Shown one piece after another: positions 37,886 to 50,800 of a stretch of DNA of 64,000 nt (position 1 is the stretch's first letter; every line of letters begins with the position of its first letter). The stretch is from Proteles cristata cristata (taxonomy: Eukaryota; Chordata; Mammalia; Carnivora; Hyaenidae). The translations under genes and the position numbers were made by a program. Below the pieces are notes generated by a model that saw only the letters and a program-made list of their open reading frames with translations, ran no database searches and was not told the DNA's origin. The stretch spans positions 558,001-622,000 of the forward strand of contig JAESUZ010004128.1 in assembly GCA_017311185.1 (NCBI GenBank), given 5' to 3'.

Positions 37886-40800
37886 TATTTCTAGAAGAGA
37901 GAGAGAGAGAGACAGCGTGAGCAGGGGAGGGTCAGAGAGAGAGGGAGTCACAGACTGAAACAGGCTCCAGGCTCTGAGCTGCTTCTAAATTGTCCAGTTT
38001 GTTGGCATATAATTTTTCAGAGTATTCCCTGATAATTGCTTGTATTTCTGAGGGGTTGGTTGTAATAAGTCCATTTTCAATCATAATTTTGTGTATTTGA
38101 GTGCCCTCTCTTTTCTTTTTGAGAAGCCTGGCTAGAGGTTTGTAAGTTTTGTTTATTTTTACAAAAAACCAACTCTGATTCATTGATCTGTTTAACTGTT
38201 TATTTTGGTTTCTATTTTTTTTCTTTCTGCCCTGATTTTTACTATTTCTCTTCTCCTACTGGGTTTAGGGTGCTCTTGTTGCTCTGCCTCTAGGTCCTTT
38301 AGGTGTGCTGTTAGATTTTGTACTTGTGCTTTTTCTAATCCCTTGAAATAGGCCTGGAGTGCAATGTACTTTCCTATTAGGAATGCCTTTGCCCCATCTG
38401 GGATGGTATTTGGACCCCCTCATTATGTGTAATAGGCGTGAGTACAATTTAGAGCCAGGATCTTTAATTATGCACATTTACACTGTGAATCTGGAAGATG
38501 TATGACAGTGAAGAATCCATATTTGAAATGTATCATGTATTTCAACATGGTACAGTAAAAAGGACAGAAGAGAAAGCTTACTGTGAACCAAGAAATTTTT
38601 GTGTTGAGAGAAAATTGATGATAAATGGTAGGGGAGACTGCCCAGGGTTGCATTTTTATCATTATATGTGGAAACCTTGCTCAGGCTTGCTCTCTAGACA
38701 AGACAAATGGAATCCCTCTTTCAAAAAGGATTACTGCCTGCTGACTTAATTGGAAAAATGACATTTTTCCCCCCGTTATGGAAGGTTCTTTTAGAACTGA
38801 AAATTCATGTTTCTTTTTTTTTGCTCATTTCTGCTAATGTTTTGAGTTTTCAGGCAAATCATATGAATGGATATATTGTGCTTTTGGGAAATTATGTTCA
38901 CTACTTTTAAAATCTAAGGTAACCTTTTCTTGATAACTTTGGATAATTCCACCAAACGCACTTATGTCATTGTGTTTTCGTAATCGAATGCCTGGAGTTT
39001 CTTTGAAGTGTTAGGTTCTAATGAACTTTGTTTGAATTAAAACACAGAGCCTAGTAGCACCTAGTATTAGGCTTTGTGAATTTCTACAACATCCGTGATT
39101 CTTTCCTTTCTCTTTTTAGCTTTTTTCTTTCTTTTTTATCATGTTCTTTAAGGACAGAGTCAGAAGCTTCCTCTTGTCTCTCTTCTTATAGATGGAGGCA
39201 GGAGGCGGGAGGTAAATATTTAGAGAAGAGCCCAGGCTAGGTGTTGCTCTTAGCTTTACTAAAATGGAGGTACCTGCATTATTATGTGGCTGTTATTCCT
39301 GTTTATTTCCATAAGTTCCATATTTAACCACAGTTTCTCTAGAACAGTGCTATCGAACTGATAGCCGTTAAAAATTATACAGCACCTTTTTCAAATGTTT
39401 AGACTGCTTATTGTGCTGTATAGTTTTTTTTTTAAGTTTTTGTTTATTTTTGAGAGAGAGAATGGGAGATGGGAAGAGAGAGAGAGGGAGACAGAATCTG
39501 AAGCATGCTCTAGGCTCTGAGCTGACAACATGGAGCCTGATATGGGGCTTGAACTCACAAACTATGAGATCATGACCTGAGCCAAAGTCAAATGCTTAAC
39601 TGACTGAACCACCCAGGCACCCATTTTTTTTTTTTTTAAGTTCTGATTTATTGTGTTTCTTTGCAATGCCTGGCTGTATGCTAAATGAATTACTTTACTT
39701 AATCCTAACAGCACACCTTCGGGATGCTTGGGGTGTCTTCCTTATTAAGGACAAAGAAATTGAGTATTGGAAAGGTTCAGTGACTCACCCACGGCCATTT
39801 AAATATAGCGCCATCTCAAAGCATACAGTTTTATTTTTTTAGTTTTATTATTGTTCTTCGATGTTTCTACAGTTATGAAGAGCGGTACTGTCTCTTCTCT
39901 ATAATGCCTCCATTCAGGGCTGAATGAAACATTGCAAGATAGTACCTATCAAGCCATATCAAGGATATAGTGACTTTGTTCCTTGACTTCCCTGTGTGTT
40001 AAGTAGTCTTGAGCTATATAGGTTTAACTTGGCAGAGGAAATCACCTGCGTTTCTGAGAGGCAGAGATAAAAGCAGAACTGAAGGCTGAATTTTGAAAAA
40101 ATATTAGGGACTTTGGGATTTTCTAATGATAAGAAACCAGTAAAAAACAAAAACAAAAACTCCCGACTTTCCATATATGCACGATCTCTTGTCTTTAAAT
40201 GCTTTTCAACTTGGAAACCATGTGCTTCTTCTGCATAGAGTTCTCAGTACGTGCAGTGCGTCGCCGGCTGTCTGCAGCTGATGCTCCGGGTCAACGAGTA
40301 CCGCTTCGCCTGGGTGGAGGCAGACGGGGTGAACTGGTGAGTGCCCTTTCGCCCATAACATACAACAGCATGTGAAAGCGTCTCTCCTTGACATTTGCAA
40401 AGAAATTAATACATTTAATCATCTAAAAAGTATTTTTTTTCATGTCTGTTCAACAATGGATTATGCTAACTCTCATGAAAGTCAGTAACTACTCAGTGAA
40501 AGGCTCCCCCTTCTCCTCACTTGGTCTGTGCTGTCATAAGGGGTTAGGGACTCTTAAAAGCCTCCTGCTTGGCGGGACAAATTCTAGGTACTCAGAATAA
40601 GGAAAACAATGATAAAAGTACCTTGTGGTAAATGCAGGCAAGAGTCAACAAGAAAAGGTCATATCTAGAAAAATGAATATGACCCATTCTTAGCCCGCTC
40701 TCCATGGGGTCCTGATGGGCAGGTTCAGAAACTTTGAGGGGCAGCCCCCTCAGGTTAGCAAATAACTTATATGAGAACTGCCCCCAACACCAAAACAAAA

Positions 40801-43342
40801 TTCTCTTTTACTACCAGAAAGTCAACTTATTTATTCATTATGAGAGATCTCATGCTCTTTTTAATGTTTATTGTTGAGAGAGAGAGGGAAAGCACGCATG
40901 AGCGGGTGAGGGGCAGAGAGAGAGAGAGGGAGACAGAATCCAAAGCTGACTTCAGGCTCCACGCTGTCAGTACAGAGCTCAACATGGGGCTCGAACCCAC
41001 GAACTGTGAGATCACTACCTGAGCCGAAGTTGGATGCTCAACCGACTGAGCCACCCAGGCGCCCCAAAATCTCATGCTCTTAAACTAAATACTCTTTTTT
41101 GGTTAATGAAGATGTTGTTTATCTGTTGGAAAACCTATACAGGAAGCTAGTTTGTCAGCAGAAGGTTAGTTGATGAGCAAGAAGAGTCGACTGAATGACA
41201 TCCTGACTGTGTCATCATTCTCTCCTAGGCTGGTGCCTCCATCTGCATGCAGGGATGTGCCTGCCAAAGGGACCTTCCCAGCCAGTGTTTGCGGCTCCCT
41301 TAGCTGGGCTGCTTCCTCAACTGACTTTCCTTACGAGTTGCGTAGAATTGTCATGAACTACTCAATTACCACTGACTCAATAAATTAGTAATCTCTTTTA
41401 AAAAATTTTTATTTATTTTTGAGGAGACGGAGCACAGTCTGGATGGGGCAGAGAGAGAGAGAGAATCCCAAGCAGGCTCCATTCTCCACATGGAGCCCCA
41501 TGCAGGGCTCAGTCTCATGAACTGCGAGATCTGACCTGAGGGGACATCAAGAGGGGGACATTTAACAAATCAGTAATCTTATTTTAACATGTAAAATTTT
41601 GATCTTTTTATACTTATTTGACCTTCAATATGTCAGGAAAAGTAGTCATCACAATCTGCCATGTGGACGTTTTTGAAAATATATATTTGGTTATTTTATG
41701 GAAAGTTAATAGAATTATGAGTAAAGCAATAGTGAAAAACAACCATTAGAAATTCTGTAAGAATTTTTTCATGGTAAATCTTTTCATAGTAAGTGAATTT
41801 TGGTGCACAAACATCCAGACGATGAAAGAAAACTATCACACATCCTTTTAGCAAAATGGAATGGTGCAGCCTCTTATTGCAAAGTACTATTGGAGCCTTT
41901 CACGTTGAGCAGCTAAATAAGTGAGAATACCCTATTTCCTGTCTTTGTCCTTAGAAATATATTTTCACTTACTGATTCTTCAGTTTGAACAAATGCATTT
42001 ATGATGCAATCATTTGAAGACTGACAGTTTGGGGTTTCACATATGTGACCCATTTTACCATCACTGTCAGAATAGAATTCTGTCTGTCTGTGGTTTCAAC
42101 CTCTGATTCGTCTAATAATTAGGAAACTCCTTCCTCAGGTAATTGCCATTATGGATGGAAAGTAAAGCGTTCTGAATGCTTTGAATTTCCGGTGTTCACA
42201 CAGCCTCAGGAGACTCAGCAGAAGGACTCGAGGGACCCACATGTAGTCGTCGTCCTGGCTGGGATTTATTTTTAGGGACACGGTGGGTCAGGCCGAGTCT
42301 GGAGGAATCCATGTTAGGCTTCCTCATGCTCTCTCCCTACCGTGGGGGTCACACGGTGCCCTTTTGCCCCGGCAGTGAGAACATCCCCCCCATTATGTGT
42401 CCCTCTCCTACACTGTATCTGCCACATCGATTTTCAGCAAATGGTTGTTAAACTACCGTATTCAGGTTTATCTTGGGCCGTGAGTCCTTGGCATCACGCC
42501 CAAGGATTCAGTCTTTGTGCTGTACGTACTGTGGGTTTTAACCCCTTAACCCCTATGGTCACTTTTTAATGATCTAATTTGATAGTTTCTCTTCTTTCTT
42601 GTTTAAATGTAGGCATTTTCTGGGGAAGTTTCCTTAGTTCTTTTCCTTGATGTAATGTCTTTCATTTCTATATAGCTTTCCCAATTTTCTTATAAGTAAA
42701 ATAGGAGGTTGAATTAGAAGCTTCTGAGGTTTGGGGCGCCTGGATGGCTCAGTTGGTTAAGCTTGTCTGACTTTTGATTTCAGCTCAGGTCATGATCTCA
42801 CAGTTTGTGAGTTTGAGCCGTTCCTCGGCCTCTGTGGTGACAGTGTGGAGCCTGCTTGGGATTCCCTCTCTCTTCCTGTCTCTCCACCCCTCCCCTGCTC
42901 ACGTGCACTCTCTCTCAAAATAAATAAGTATGAAAGAAGCTTCTGAGGTTTTACTCCCAAGTCAAAGATTGGATGTGTCCAGTTCAGGCTCATGACAGGT
43001 TTTTTCCAAAATCATCCTCTTTTCTCTGTATAAGTTTCCTAAATATTTTAAAAGGTGTAAACGAACCTCTTGGTTATTCAGATTCAAAATCTTGGTATAC
43101 CTTCCAACTTCACCAAGGTGTACAGCCATTTGTGTTACCAAGTTCTTTTGATTTTAGCTTCTTTACTGTCTGTCTGTCTCTCTTACCATTTCCTCTGCTG
43201 TATTATTGCAAATTTATGTTTTCTTTCTTACTGCTTCCCAGCAGCAAGTGCTGCTGAATGCTGATATCTTTAAAAAAAATTGTTTTTAATTTTAGAGAGA
43301 GAGAGTGAGCATGTGTGAGTGGGGGAGATGGGGGCGGGTGGG

Positions 43343-43385
<43 letters not shown>

Positions 43386-46300
43386 CAAGCAGATCCATGC
43401 CCAGCACGGAGCCTGATGGGGGGCATGATCCTGCAACCCTGCAATTGTTCCCTGAGCCCGTATCAGGAGCTGGACACCACTGACTAAGCCGCTCAGGTGT
43501 CCAGAAGTCTTGCGACCTTAGGGAAAGACCGAAGTGAGGCTGTGCTGGAAATGGTCCTCTGTAAGTAGGGACCTAACTTGCTTGTTTGTTTTGGTGGAAA
43601 AGAGAATGACATAATTCGGAGAGACTCGTTCCATTAGTGCAAAAAGAGAATAGTCGATTATTTCTCCTTTGTTGTTGTGCTATTGTAGTAAATGTTTTCT
43701 TAATGTGTGTCCCTTTTCAGCATAATGGGAGTTTTGAGTAGCAAGTGTGGCTTTCAACTCCAGTATCAAATGATTTTTTCAATATGGCTCCTGGCATTCA
43801 GTCCTCAAATGTGTGAACACCTGCGACGCTATAATATCATTCCTGTCTTGTCCGACATCCTTCAAGAGTCTGTCAAAGAGAAGGTGACAAGAATCATTCT
43901 TGCAGCATTCCGTGTAAGTGTTTTATGACGTTGTTGTTGTTGTTTTGGTGTGTGCGTGCGTGTGTGTGTGTACATGTGAGGCATTTTCCCCATGGAGTAT
44001 ATTTCAGGGCTTTTAGCTGGTGGGAAAAAATTGATTATTCTCCATGTAGTTATGAAACCACTGGGTCTTGGTGAACATAGAAGCAAATCCCACCAGTGTA
44101 TATATGTTGTGGGATTGAGGCAACGCCGTATAATAGGCTGGGATTAGGGAGAAACCACGTAAATGGATAAAATGTATGAGTTATAAAAAGCCTGTAGGAA
44201 ATCTACTTGTATTATGTTCATGTTGATGAAATCCTTTTTGGTTGAGGTGTGTTCCAAGAGTTTACGAAGTTTCTCTCTTAAAGGGCCCTTATTTTCACCG
44301 TAGAGTTGTAGTTCAGGTTCTGGATCTGTTGACCAACAGTATAGTAAGTCTGAGGCAACTCTGAAGGTCTACTGTTTTGTATAGTAAAATTATCCTATTA
44401 GGATATTAGAATTTGGGCAGTTTTTTAAGTCAGCTCCCTCCCTCGAACAGATGAGGGAGTTGAGAACAAGCTGGAGAGCTGAGCTGGCATTTGATTCCCA
44501 GGTCTTCAGGCTGCCAAGCAGTTGTCACCCTGAAATAAAGTGTTATTGGCTGGTGGCCCAGACCCAGTGCATTTGCTACCGTACTTGTGTGTTGACTCTC
44601 TTGTTGGTCACCTTAGGGTTTAATTGGGCTTCTGAGGGATAGGTTGGCCAACGCTAGTGTCTTCTAAGGATGCTACTGAAGAGTTGTAATAATGGGCATT
44701 CAGAGCAAGCTTACTCTGTGCCATGCATCCTTCTAAGGTTTTCCATCTGTTAACTCATTTAATGCTTCCTGCTGCCCTGTAACATGGTGATCATTGTTAC
44801 TGTTAGTAGATTGGTATCATTCATATTAGTTTTGGTCTTCTCATTTCACAAATGGGGATACTGAGACAGAGAAGGCACATTGCTGCTAGACATGCAAATC
44901 CAAGTTAACTGGCTCACAGTCTGCTTTCAACTAGTATTTGCTCTTTTGTTTTCTTTAAATAAACCACAACAAATCAGAAGTAAAAAGCAGTACAGATGTA
45001 TTACAAACATTCAAAAACAGCATAGATGTTACATTTGCCGAACATAGTTACTAACATCTTTCAGATTTTTCTAAGCACATAGAGGTAAATATATAATTAG
45101 GTGTGTAATTTTGTTTTGTATTTAAAAAGAAAATGGCATCGTATTACAAATACTGTTCCATGGCTTTATTCTTGACAATGTATAATGAATATGTGTTCAT
45201 TTTCACATACGCAGTTCTTCAGTAGTTTTTTTAATGTCTATATTCTACTTTGTTGATGTAAAGTGGTTTCTTTAACCAGTGTCCCATGGATGGGCCAGTT
45301 TCTTTTGCGTGTCTGTCCACTGGATGAACATTTCTGTTGGGTATAGTTCTTTTTTGTTTTGTTTTGTTTTGTTTTGTTTTACTGTTTGTTTATTTAAAAG
45401 AATTTTTTTTAATGCTCTTATTTATTTCTGAGAGAGATAGCGTGAGCAGGGGAGGGTCAGAGAGAGAGGGAGACACAGAATCCGAAGCAGGCTCCAGGCT
45501 CTGAGCTGTCAGCACAGAGCCCTACACGGGGCTCGAACCCATGAACCATGAGATCATGACTTGAGTTGAAGTCGGATGCTTAACCGACTGAGCCACCCAG
45601 GCTCCTCGAATTGCTTTAAATGTGTCGCTCATTTAATCTCCCAGGAACTCTGTGCAGTGGGCGTTAGGCCACAAGTGGTTAAGCACTTTGCTGGAATAGC
45701 TAGGACGGAGCAGAGCAGGACGTCGGCCTCAGGCAGTATGACTCGGGCCCTTAGCCCTCCTGCTCACCTGTCTTTGATGCTGAGGATAATAAATATTACA
45801 GCTTATTGGGTGATTGGCGTGCGTTGCTGTATGTAATCTTCATGGTTATCCAATAGGCCCGATGATGATTTTTATCTTATACATGAGGGAACCAGGACAT
45901 GGCCATTAGTTCCTCAATTAGAAAGCAGCAGGATTGGCATTTCAGGGAGTGTCGTCTGGGGCCAGAGCCACCCCCTTAACTGCTTTGTCATCTCCTGTGT
46001 TTCTTTCTGGGTGCATTTTCTAGGGAATCTTTAGCATTAAAAGAAAGGGAATCCATGAAAAGGAGAACTGGTCATGTGCGAGAGGAATTCTGATTCCCTG
46101 TTTGAAAATGCATTATTTTTAATGTTGAGACTGTTGTGTGGCCCCTGAGAAGTCTACTCTGAGAAGAAATAGGCTAGTGTGGCACCTCCCCGTACAGGCT
46201 CTGCCGTTAGGTTTTCTAGCAAACTGTTTAGGTGAGCGGTCAAGGGAGATTTCCGTCTCGTCCAGATAGGGTAATAATCAGTTCTCCAGTCAGAGTAGGT

Positions 46301-47859
46301 TGTGTTAATGAGACTCTACTTTGAAGTATTTTAGTAGCTCAATTGAATGTACTTTTTCTTCTGCTTGAGTGTTTCATTATCGTATTCTTATTTACTTAGT
46401 AAAGATGAAAAATTCGAGAATTAGGATCTTCCAACAGTCTCCTTTCAAAAAATAGATAAAAGAGGTAGAGGGTAAGAATAGGGAATTTTAGGAGAAGCTT
46501 CAGAGAGGAGAAGGCTTGACGAGATTTTGGAAGGATGCCTAGGAGTGTTTTAGTACAAGGTTGGAAAGAGGTTGATAAATGTTAGCAAGTAAAGAAACTG
46601 ACTTCTGGATTTGTCAGTAATTTGTTCTTTTTTTTTTTTTTAATGTTTTATTTCTGAGAGAGAGAGAAACAGTGTGAGCAGGGGAGGGGCAGAGAGAGAG
46701 AGGGAGACACAGCATCTGAAGCAGGCTTCAGGCTCTGAGCTGTGAGCACAGAGCCCAATGTGGGACTCGAACCCCTGAACTGTGAGATCATGACCTGAAC
46801 CAAAGTCAGATGCTTAACTGACAGAGCCACCCAGGTGCCCCAGTAATTTGTTCTTGTAGATTACTTATGGCCCCCTGCCCCCACCCTGAAGTGAATGTTA
46901 ATAAATGGAATACATAAATCTGGCTCTTTTTTTTCTTCTTTTTTTCTTTTCTGTGAGAGAGAGAGTGTGTGTGTGCTTAAGGAGAGGAGGGGCAGAGAGA
47001 GAGAGAAAACCACTTAAGGAGACTCCGTGCCCAGTGTGGAGCCCCATGCTGGGCTCGATCTCACAGCCGTGAGTGAGATGGTGTCCTGAGCCAAGAGCAA
47101 GAGTCGGTCGCTTGACCACCCGAGGCACCCAGAGTCTGGCTCTTGGACATACAGCCCTGACGTGCAGCCGTGGGCTCTCTGAGGGAACAGACCTCTGTAA
47201 AATGAAGCATTTGCTTTGCTGCTCTGTGTTCCCTCCTGGGCCCTGGGCCGCAGGGGCCAGAGCACATCCTTCGGCTGTCCTGCCTCTGAGTCGCCCTGCC
47301 GGGTGTTCGTACCCCGGGGTGTCCCGAAGCCCAGGGCCTCTGGACAGGGCTCTCAGATCTGCTCAGGCCGCTTTACCGTGTGCTGGGCCTGCTCTGAGGG
47401 ACACGAGGCAGGGCTCACTCCTCTTTTAAATCCTGTTCGTTTTTTGGTTGAATATGGATTACATCTTTTCAACTCAATATATTTATTTTTTTTTGGAAGA
47501 CTTCAAGCTCCTCCTATTTGATTTGTCTTTGTTTTGATTTTCTTCCTTGTATTTCCTTCCTCTAGGTCTGCTGTAGTTAGAGGAATCTTTATTTTATGAA
47601 ATCTCCCTATTCCAAATTAAGCACCTGCCCTGTAGGGCAAATGGAAACAATGTGATCTTTTCCCTGTTTATAAAAATAATACGGTCTTGGGGAGCCTGGG
47701 TGGCTCAGTCGGTTAAGCGTCCGACTTCAGCTCAGGTCATGATCTCACGGTTCGTGGGTTCGAGCCCCGCGTCAGGCTCTGTGCTGACGGCTAGCTCATA
47801 GCCTGGAGCCTGCTTCGGATTCTGTGTCTCCCTCTCTCTCTGACCCTCCCCTGCTCATG

Positions 47860-47897
<38 letters not shown>

Positions 47898-50800
47898 GAA
47901 ATAAATAAAACATTAAAAAAACAATACGGTCTTATGGTTAAGAAAGATGCTATGGAAAAATATTAAGAAAAAAAGTAAATTCAACATAGTTTCACTCTCA
48001 GATCTGGAAGCCTGTGGTTATTTTAATACCTGTAACTTGTGATGTTTGTTCCCTTCCTCCGTGGGGAAGCAGCTCGGGATGGATTGCAGTGGGCACAGAC
48101 GCCTGAATGGCTGGAGGGGTCCTGAGCACCATCTCTTCACACTTTGGGCAGATGATACTTGGCCCCAGTTTCTATAGAGTGGGTACACTCAGGTTGGTGT
48201 AGTGTGTGTGCCCCGCATGCACCGTGGAGGTCAAGTTTGCTGGGCTCTTGGGCCGGCCTCTCTGCCTTTGGGAAGTTCGCTTAGCCTCTCCATGCTTCAG
48301 CTTTGTCTGTGTGTCTGGTGAGAGTAACACCATCTGTCTCACGTCTCTCACTAGGCTTCGTGCTCATATGGTAATGCCCTTTGGAAAAATAAACGTGGGC
48401 TAAGGACTATGCCGTCAATAAGTATTCGTGACTGTATGAGGGACCGAACAAAAACACCAAAGTAGAAGTAGAAAAACCTTCTCTAGGAGTAGAATAGTAG
48501 TATTCAATTTACTCATCTTTTTCCGGGTTTCTTTATGGGCTGAGAAATTCCTTTTAAAGTTTTTGACTGCTTTGCTTGCTCCCATATTTAAAAGTGTGAT
48601 AATAAAATTCTGTGAGAAAATATCTGCTTGCAACTAATTCTGCATTGAGAATGAACTCCCCCAAGATGTCCTACATTTAGTTTTCATGAGCATGTTAAGA
48701 TTACTGATTGTATTAGGATTTTATTAAAATAATCCATGTAACAGAACTTACTGTGGAAAGCAAGACCACAGGGAGAGAGTCCCAGTTTTCTGATAGTACA
48801 TAGACTTTTTTCTAAATTGAAAGCTGTCCCTGAACTTGTCACGGAAAAGCTCATTTTAGAAAATAAGATATATTTGGCATTGCTAAATTGTTAGGAAAGC
48901 TAGCTACCCTTGACTCAATGTCTTTGCAATTACAATTTCAGAAAGGTGTCTTGGGTTATTATTATTATTTTTCTTTGTATGGCTTTCTTTTCTCTGAAAT
49001 GGGTCAACAGTTGTCTAAGTAACATGAAAGTGAGTAGTATTTTTCAGTTTATGTCTGCCTATCCTTTTTTATATGTTACATTTTTGAGTTAAAATATTTA
49101 TTGTTCCAAATGTTGATGATTGTAAACATTTATCATGAATTATTTCTTCTGATAATTTGATAATAAGGTAACATTTCTTTAAGGTAAAATATAGGTGTGG
49201 GAGAGAGAGCTGCTATAAGTCAGGGTCTTATTTTAGCTGTTCTGTTGTTTCGTAGAATAGATCTCTGTATTTTCATTTTAGATCATTATTGTATAAAATA
49301 AAAGTGTCATTGGAAGCGGGTATCTTTAATATTGTTGTGTCATGGAAGAGACATGTTAGTTGACATTAGTTGAATCCTGCCTTTAAGATCCTCCCTCTCC
49401 TCCAATCCACTCCCCTGTCTCTTTCCTGGAGTATCTATTTACCTATCAAATGTTTACTAAAAACAGTGATTTAATAGGCAACTAACAAGTTATGGAGTAT
49501 ATAGAAGGATGAATAAGATAAGATACCTTTTCTCATGATTTCGTTTTGTATTTAAATGCTCATCTTTACGGAGTGACTTCATGAAGTCACCATGAAGAAT
49601 ATTTACAACACAAAAAGCTCAAAAAGTCCCAAAGAACTAGAGAGCCATAATGAGGTTCTCAGCGTTTTTTGTTTTGTTTTGTTTTGTTTGTGTGTGTGTG
49701 TATTTTAACCTAGTGTGGGAGTTCTCTAGATTAATTATCTGCTTTTTATGGAAATTAGAGAAGGAAAATAGTGTAGCTCTTTTGCTGATTTTCCTTTCGG
49801 TATGGTGTATTAGAAAGGGTATGCTCTGGAGTGGACGGATGTAGGTGTGAATTTGGCACTAGGTTGTCAGCAGAGTGTCTTGAACTCGTAGAGCAAATTT
49901 CTCCATCTGTGAAATGTAGTAATACTTAACTCTCTTCAAAATTAGGTAAGGATTCAGTGAGATCACAGGAGCCTGGCAGTGGTAAATATACAAGTTGTAT
50001 TTATTTCCCTGCCTTTTCTGTTTAGAAAAACATAGAATGATAGCAGTTTGCCTATTTAAATCCCCTAGCTCTGTAAATTGCATTCTTGCTAAGTTAGTGT
50101 TGAACATGGGCACAGATCCAGTGCTGACCTGTTTGATTTAGAAGAAGTGGCATGGGGGCGCCTGGGGAGCTCAGTCTGTTAACTGTCCGACTTCGGCTCA
50201 GGTCATGATGTCACAGTTCATGAATTTGAGTCCTGCCTAGGGCTCTGTGCTGACAGCTCCGAGCCTGGATCCTGCTTCAGATTCTGTGTCTCCCTCTCTC
50301 TCTGCCCCTCCCCTGCTCATGCTCTGCCTCTGTCTCTCTCAAAAAATAAATATTAAAAAAAAAATTTAAAAAGCAGCATGAGTATTTTATTGACATGTAA
50401 CAAGATGTAAAAAATCTTGTTTGAAGTATATTTACAGTGTCAATTTTGTACTCACAGCTCATGGAACTAATTACTAGGGTAATTTCAGGGCTTTTGTCTA
50501 ATTTTGATTTCAGATTATGTAAAACAGACCCAATCTATTGGCTGAAGTATTAGATTTTTAGACCCTGCTGTGCTAAATTTGGGACAGTACCATCATTAGG
50601 GGAATATATGGAGGGCTAAAAATCAGAAGAACATCTTTAGATATCCACAACTTTCCTATACACAACTGAGTTAAAATTAAGTCATTAGAAATGACATAGT
50701 AAAGCCATTGGACCTAGACCATCAGTAGGTGAAAAACTAATGTGTCCTTTTCTCTTTATCATTCTCAAATTCATAAAACCTTTAAAAAAGATTCACTGAT

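Larger units (their letters stand above)
34798..38415 (-). mobile_element. 5'-truncated carnivore L1, antisense, carrying a nested L1 and a nested SINE
   Basis: The + strand starts with the complement of the L1 3' end (TAGTTTATTGTCAAGTTGG and the C-rich CATCACCCCCTTCCCC block) and then ORF2 in reverse. The - strand translates to the ORF2 C-terminal region at 35376-35116 ([29 protein letters not shown]). The reverse-transcriptase core is at 37564-36763 ([18 protein letters not shown], with FIDDM in place of the catalytic FADD) and upstream ORF2 continues to about 38415. Several frameshifts and stops make it dead. Interruptions: an L1 end at 35793-36062 and a SINE at 37828-37981. Confidence 0.93.
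25062..40238 (+). other. ATP6V1H: Intron 7 of ATP6V1H (15.2 kb, phase 0)
   Basis: Contents in order: a CA microsatellite (25192-25233), unassigned DNA with a MIR piece (26730-26895), a DNA-transposon-like relic (27700-27835), an L1M relic (27838-28215) with a 30-bp tandem duplication, SINEs at 28255, 29944, 30895, 31711 and 32261, an L1ME relic (29650-30420), an L2 end (33336-33450) next to a TG microsatellite, the nested L1 complex (34798-38415), a SINE at 39424 and a MIR piece (39650-39815). Unassigned: 25240-26730, 28490-29640, 33450-34790 and 38420-39420. No additional exon was recognised. Confidence 0.75.
40337..43720 (+). other. ATP6V1H: Intron 8 of ATP6V1H (3.4 kb, phase 2)
   Basis: Holds SINEs at 40860-41066, 41400-41569, 42733-42934 and 43270-43502. 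Everything else (notably 41580-42715) looks single-copy with no recognisable gene. The acceptor is TGTCCCTTTTCAG. Confidence 0.8.

Noticed and set aside
40237..40241. Tandem AG at the exon 8 acceptor (TAGAG)
   Set aside because: The second AG is 2 bases downstream and would shift the frame. The NAGNAG pattern requires 3 bases, so functional alternative use is unlikely.
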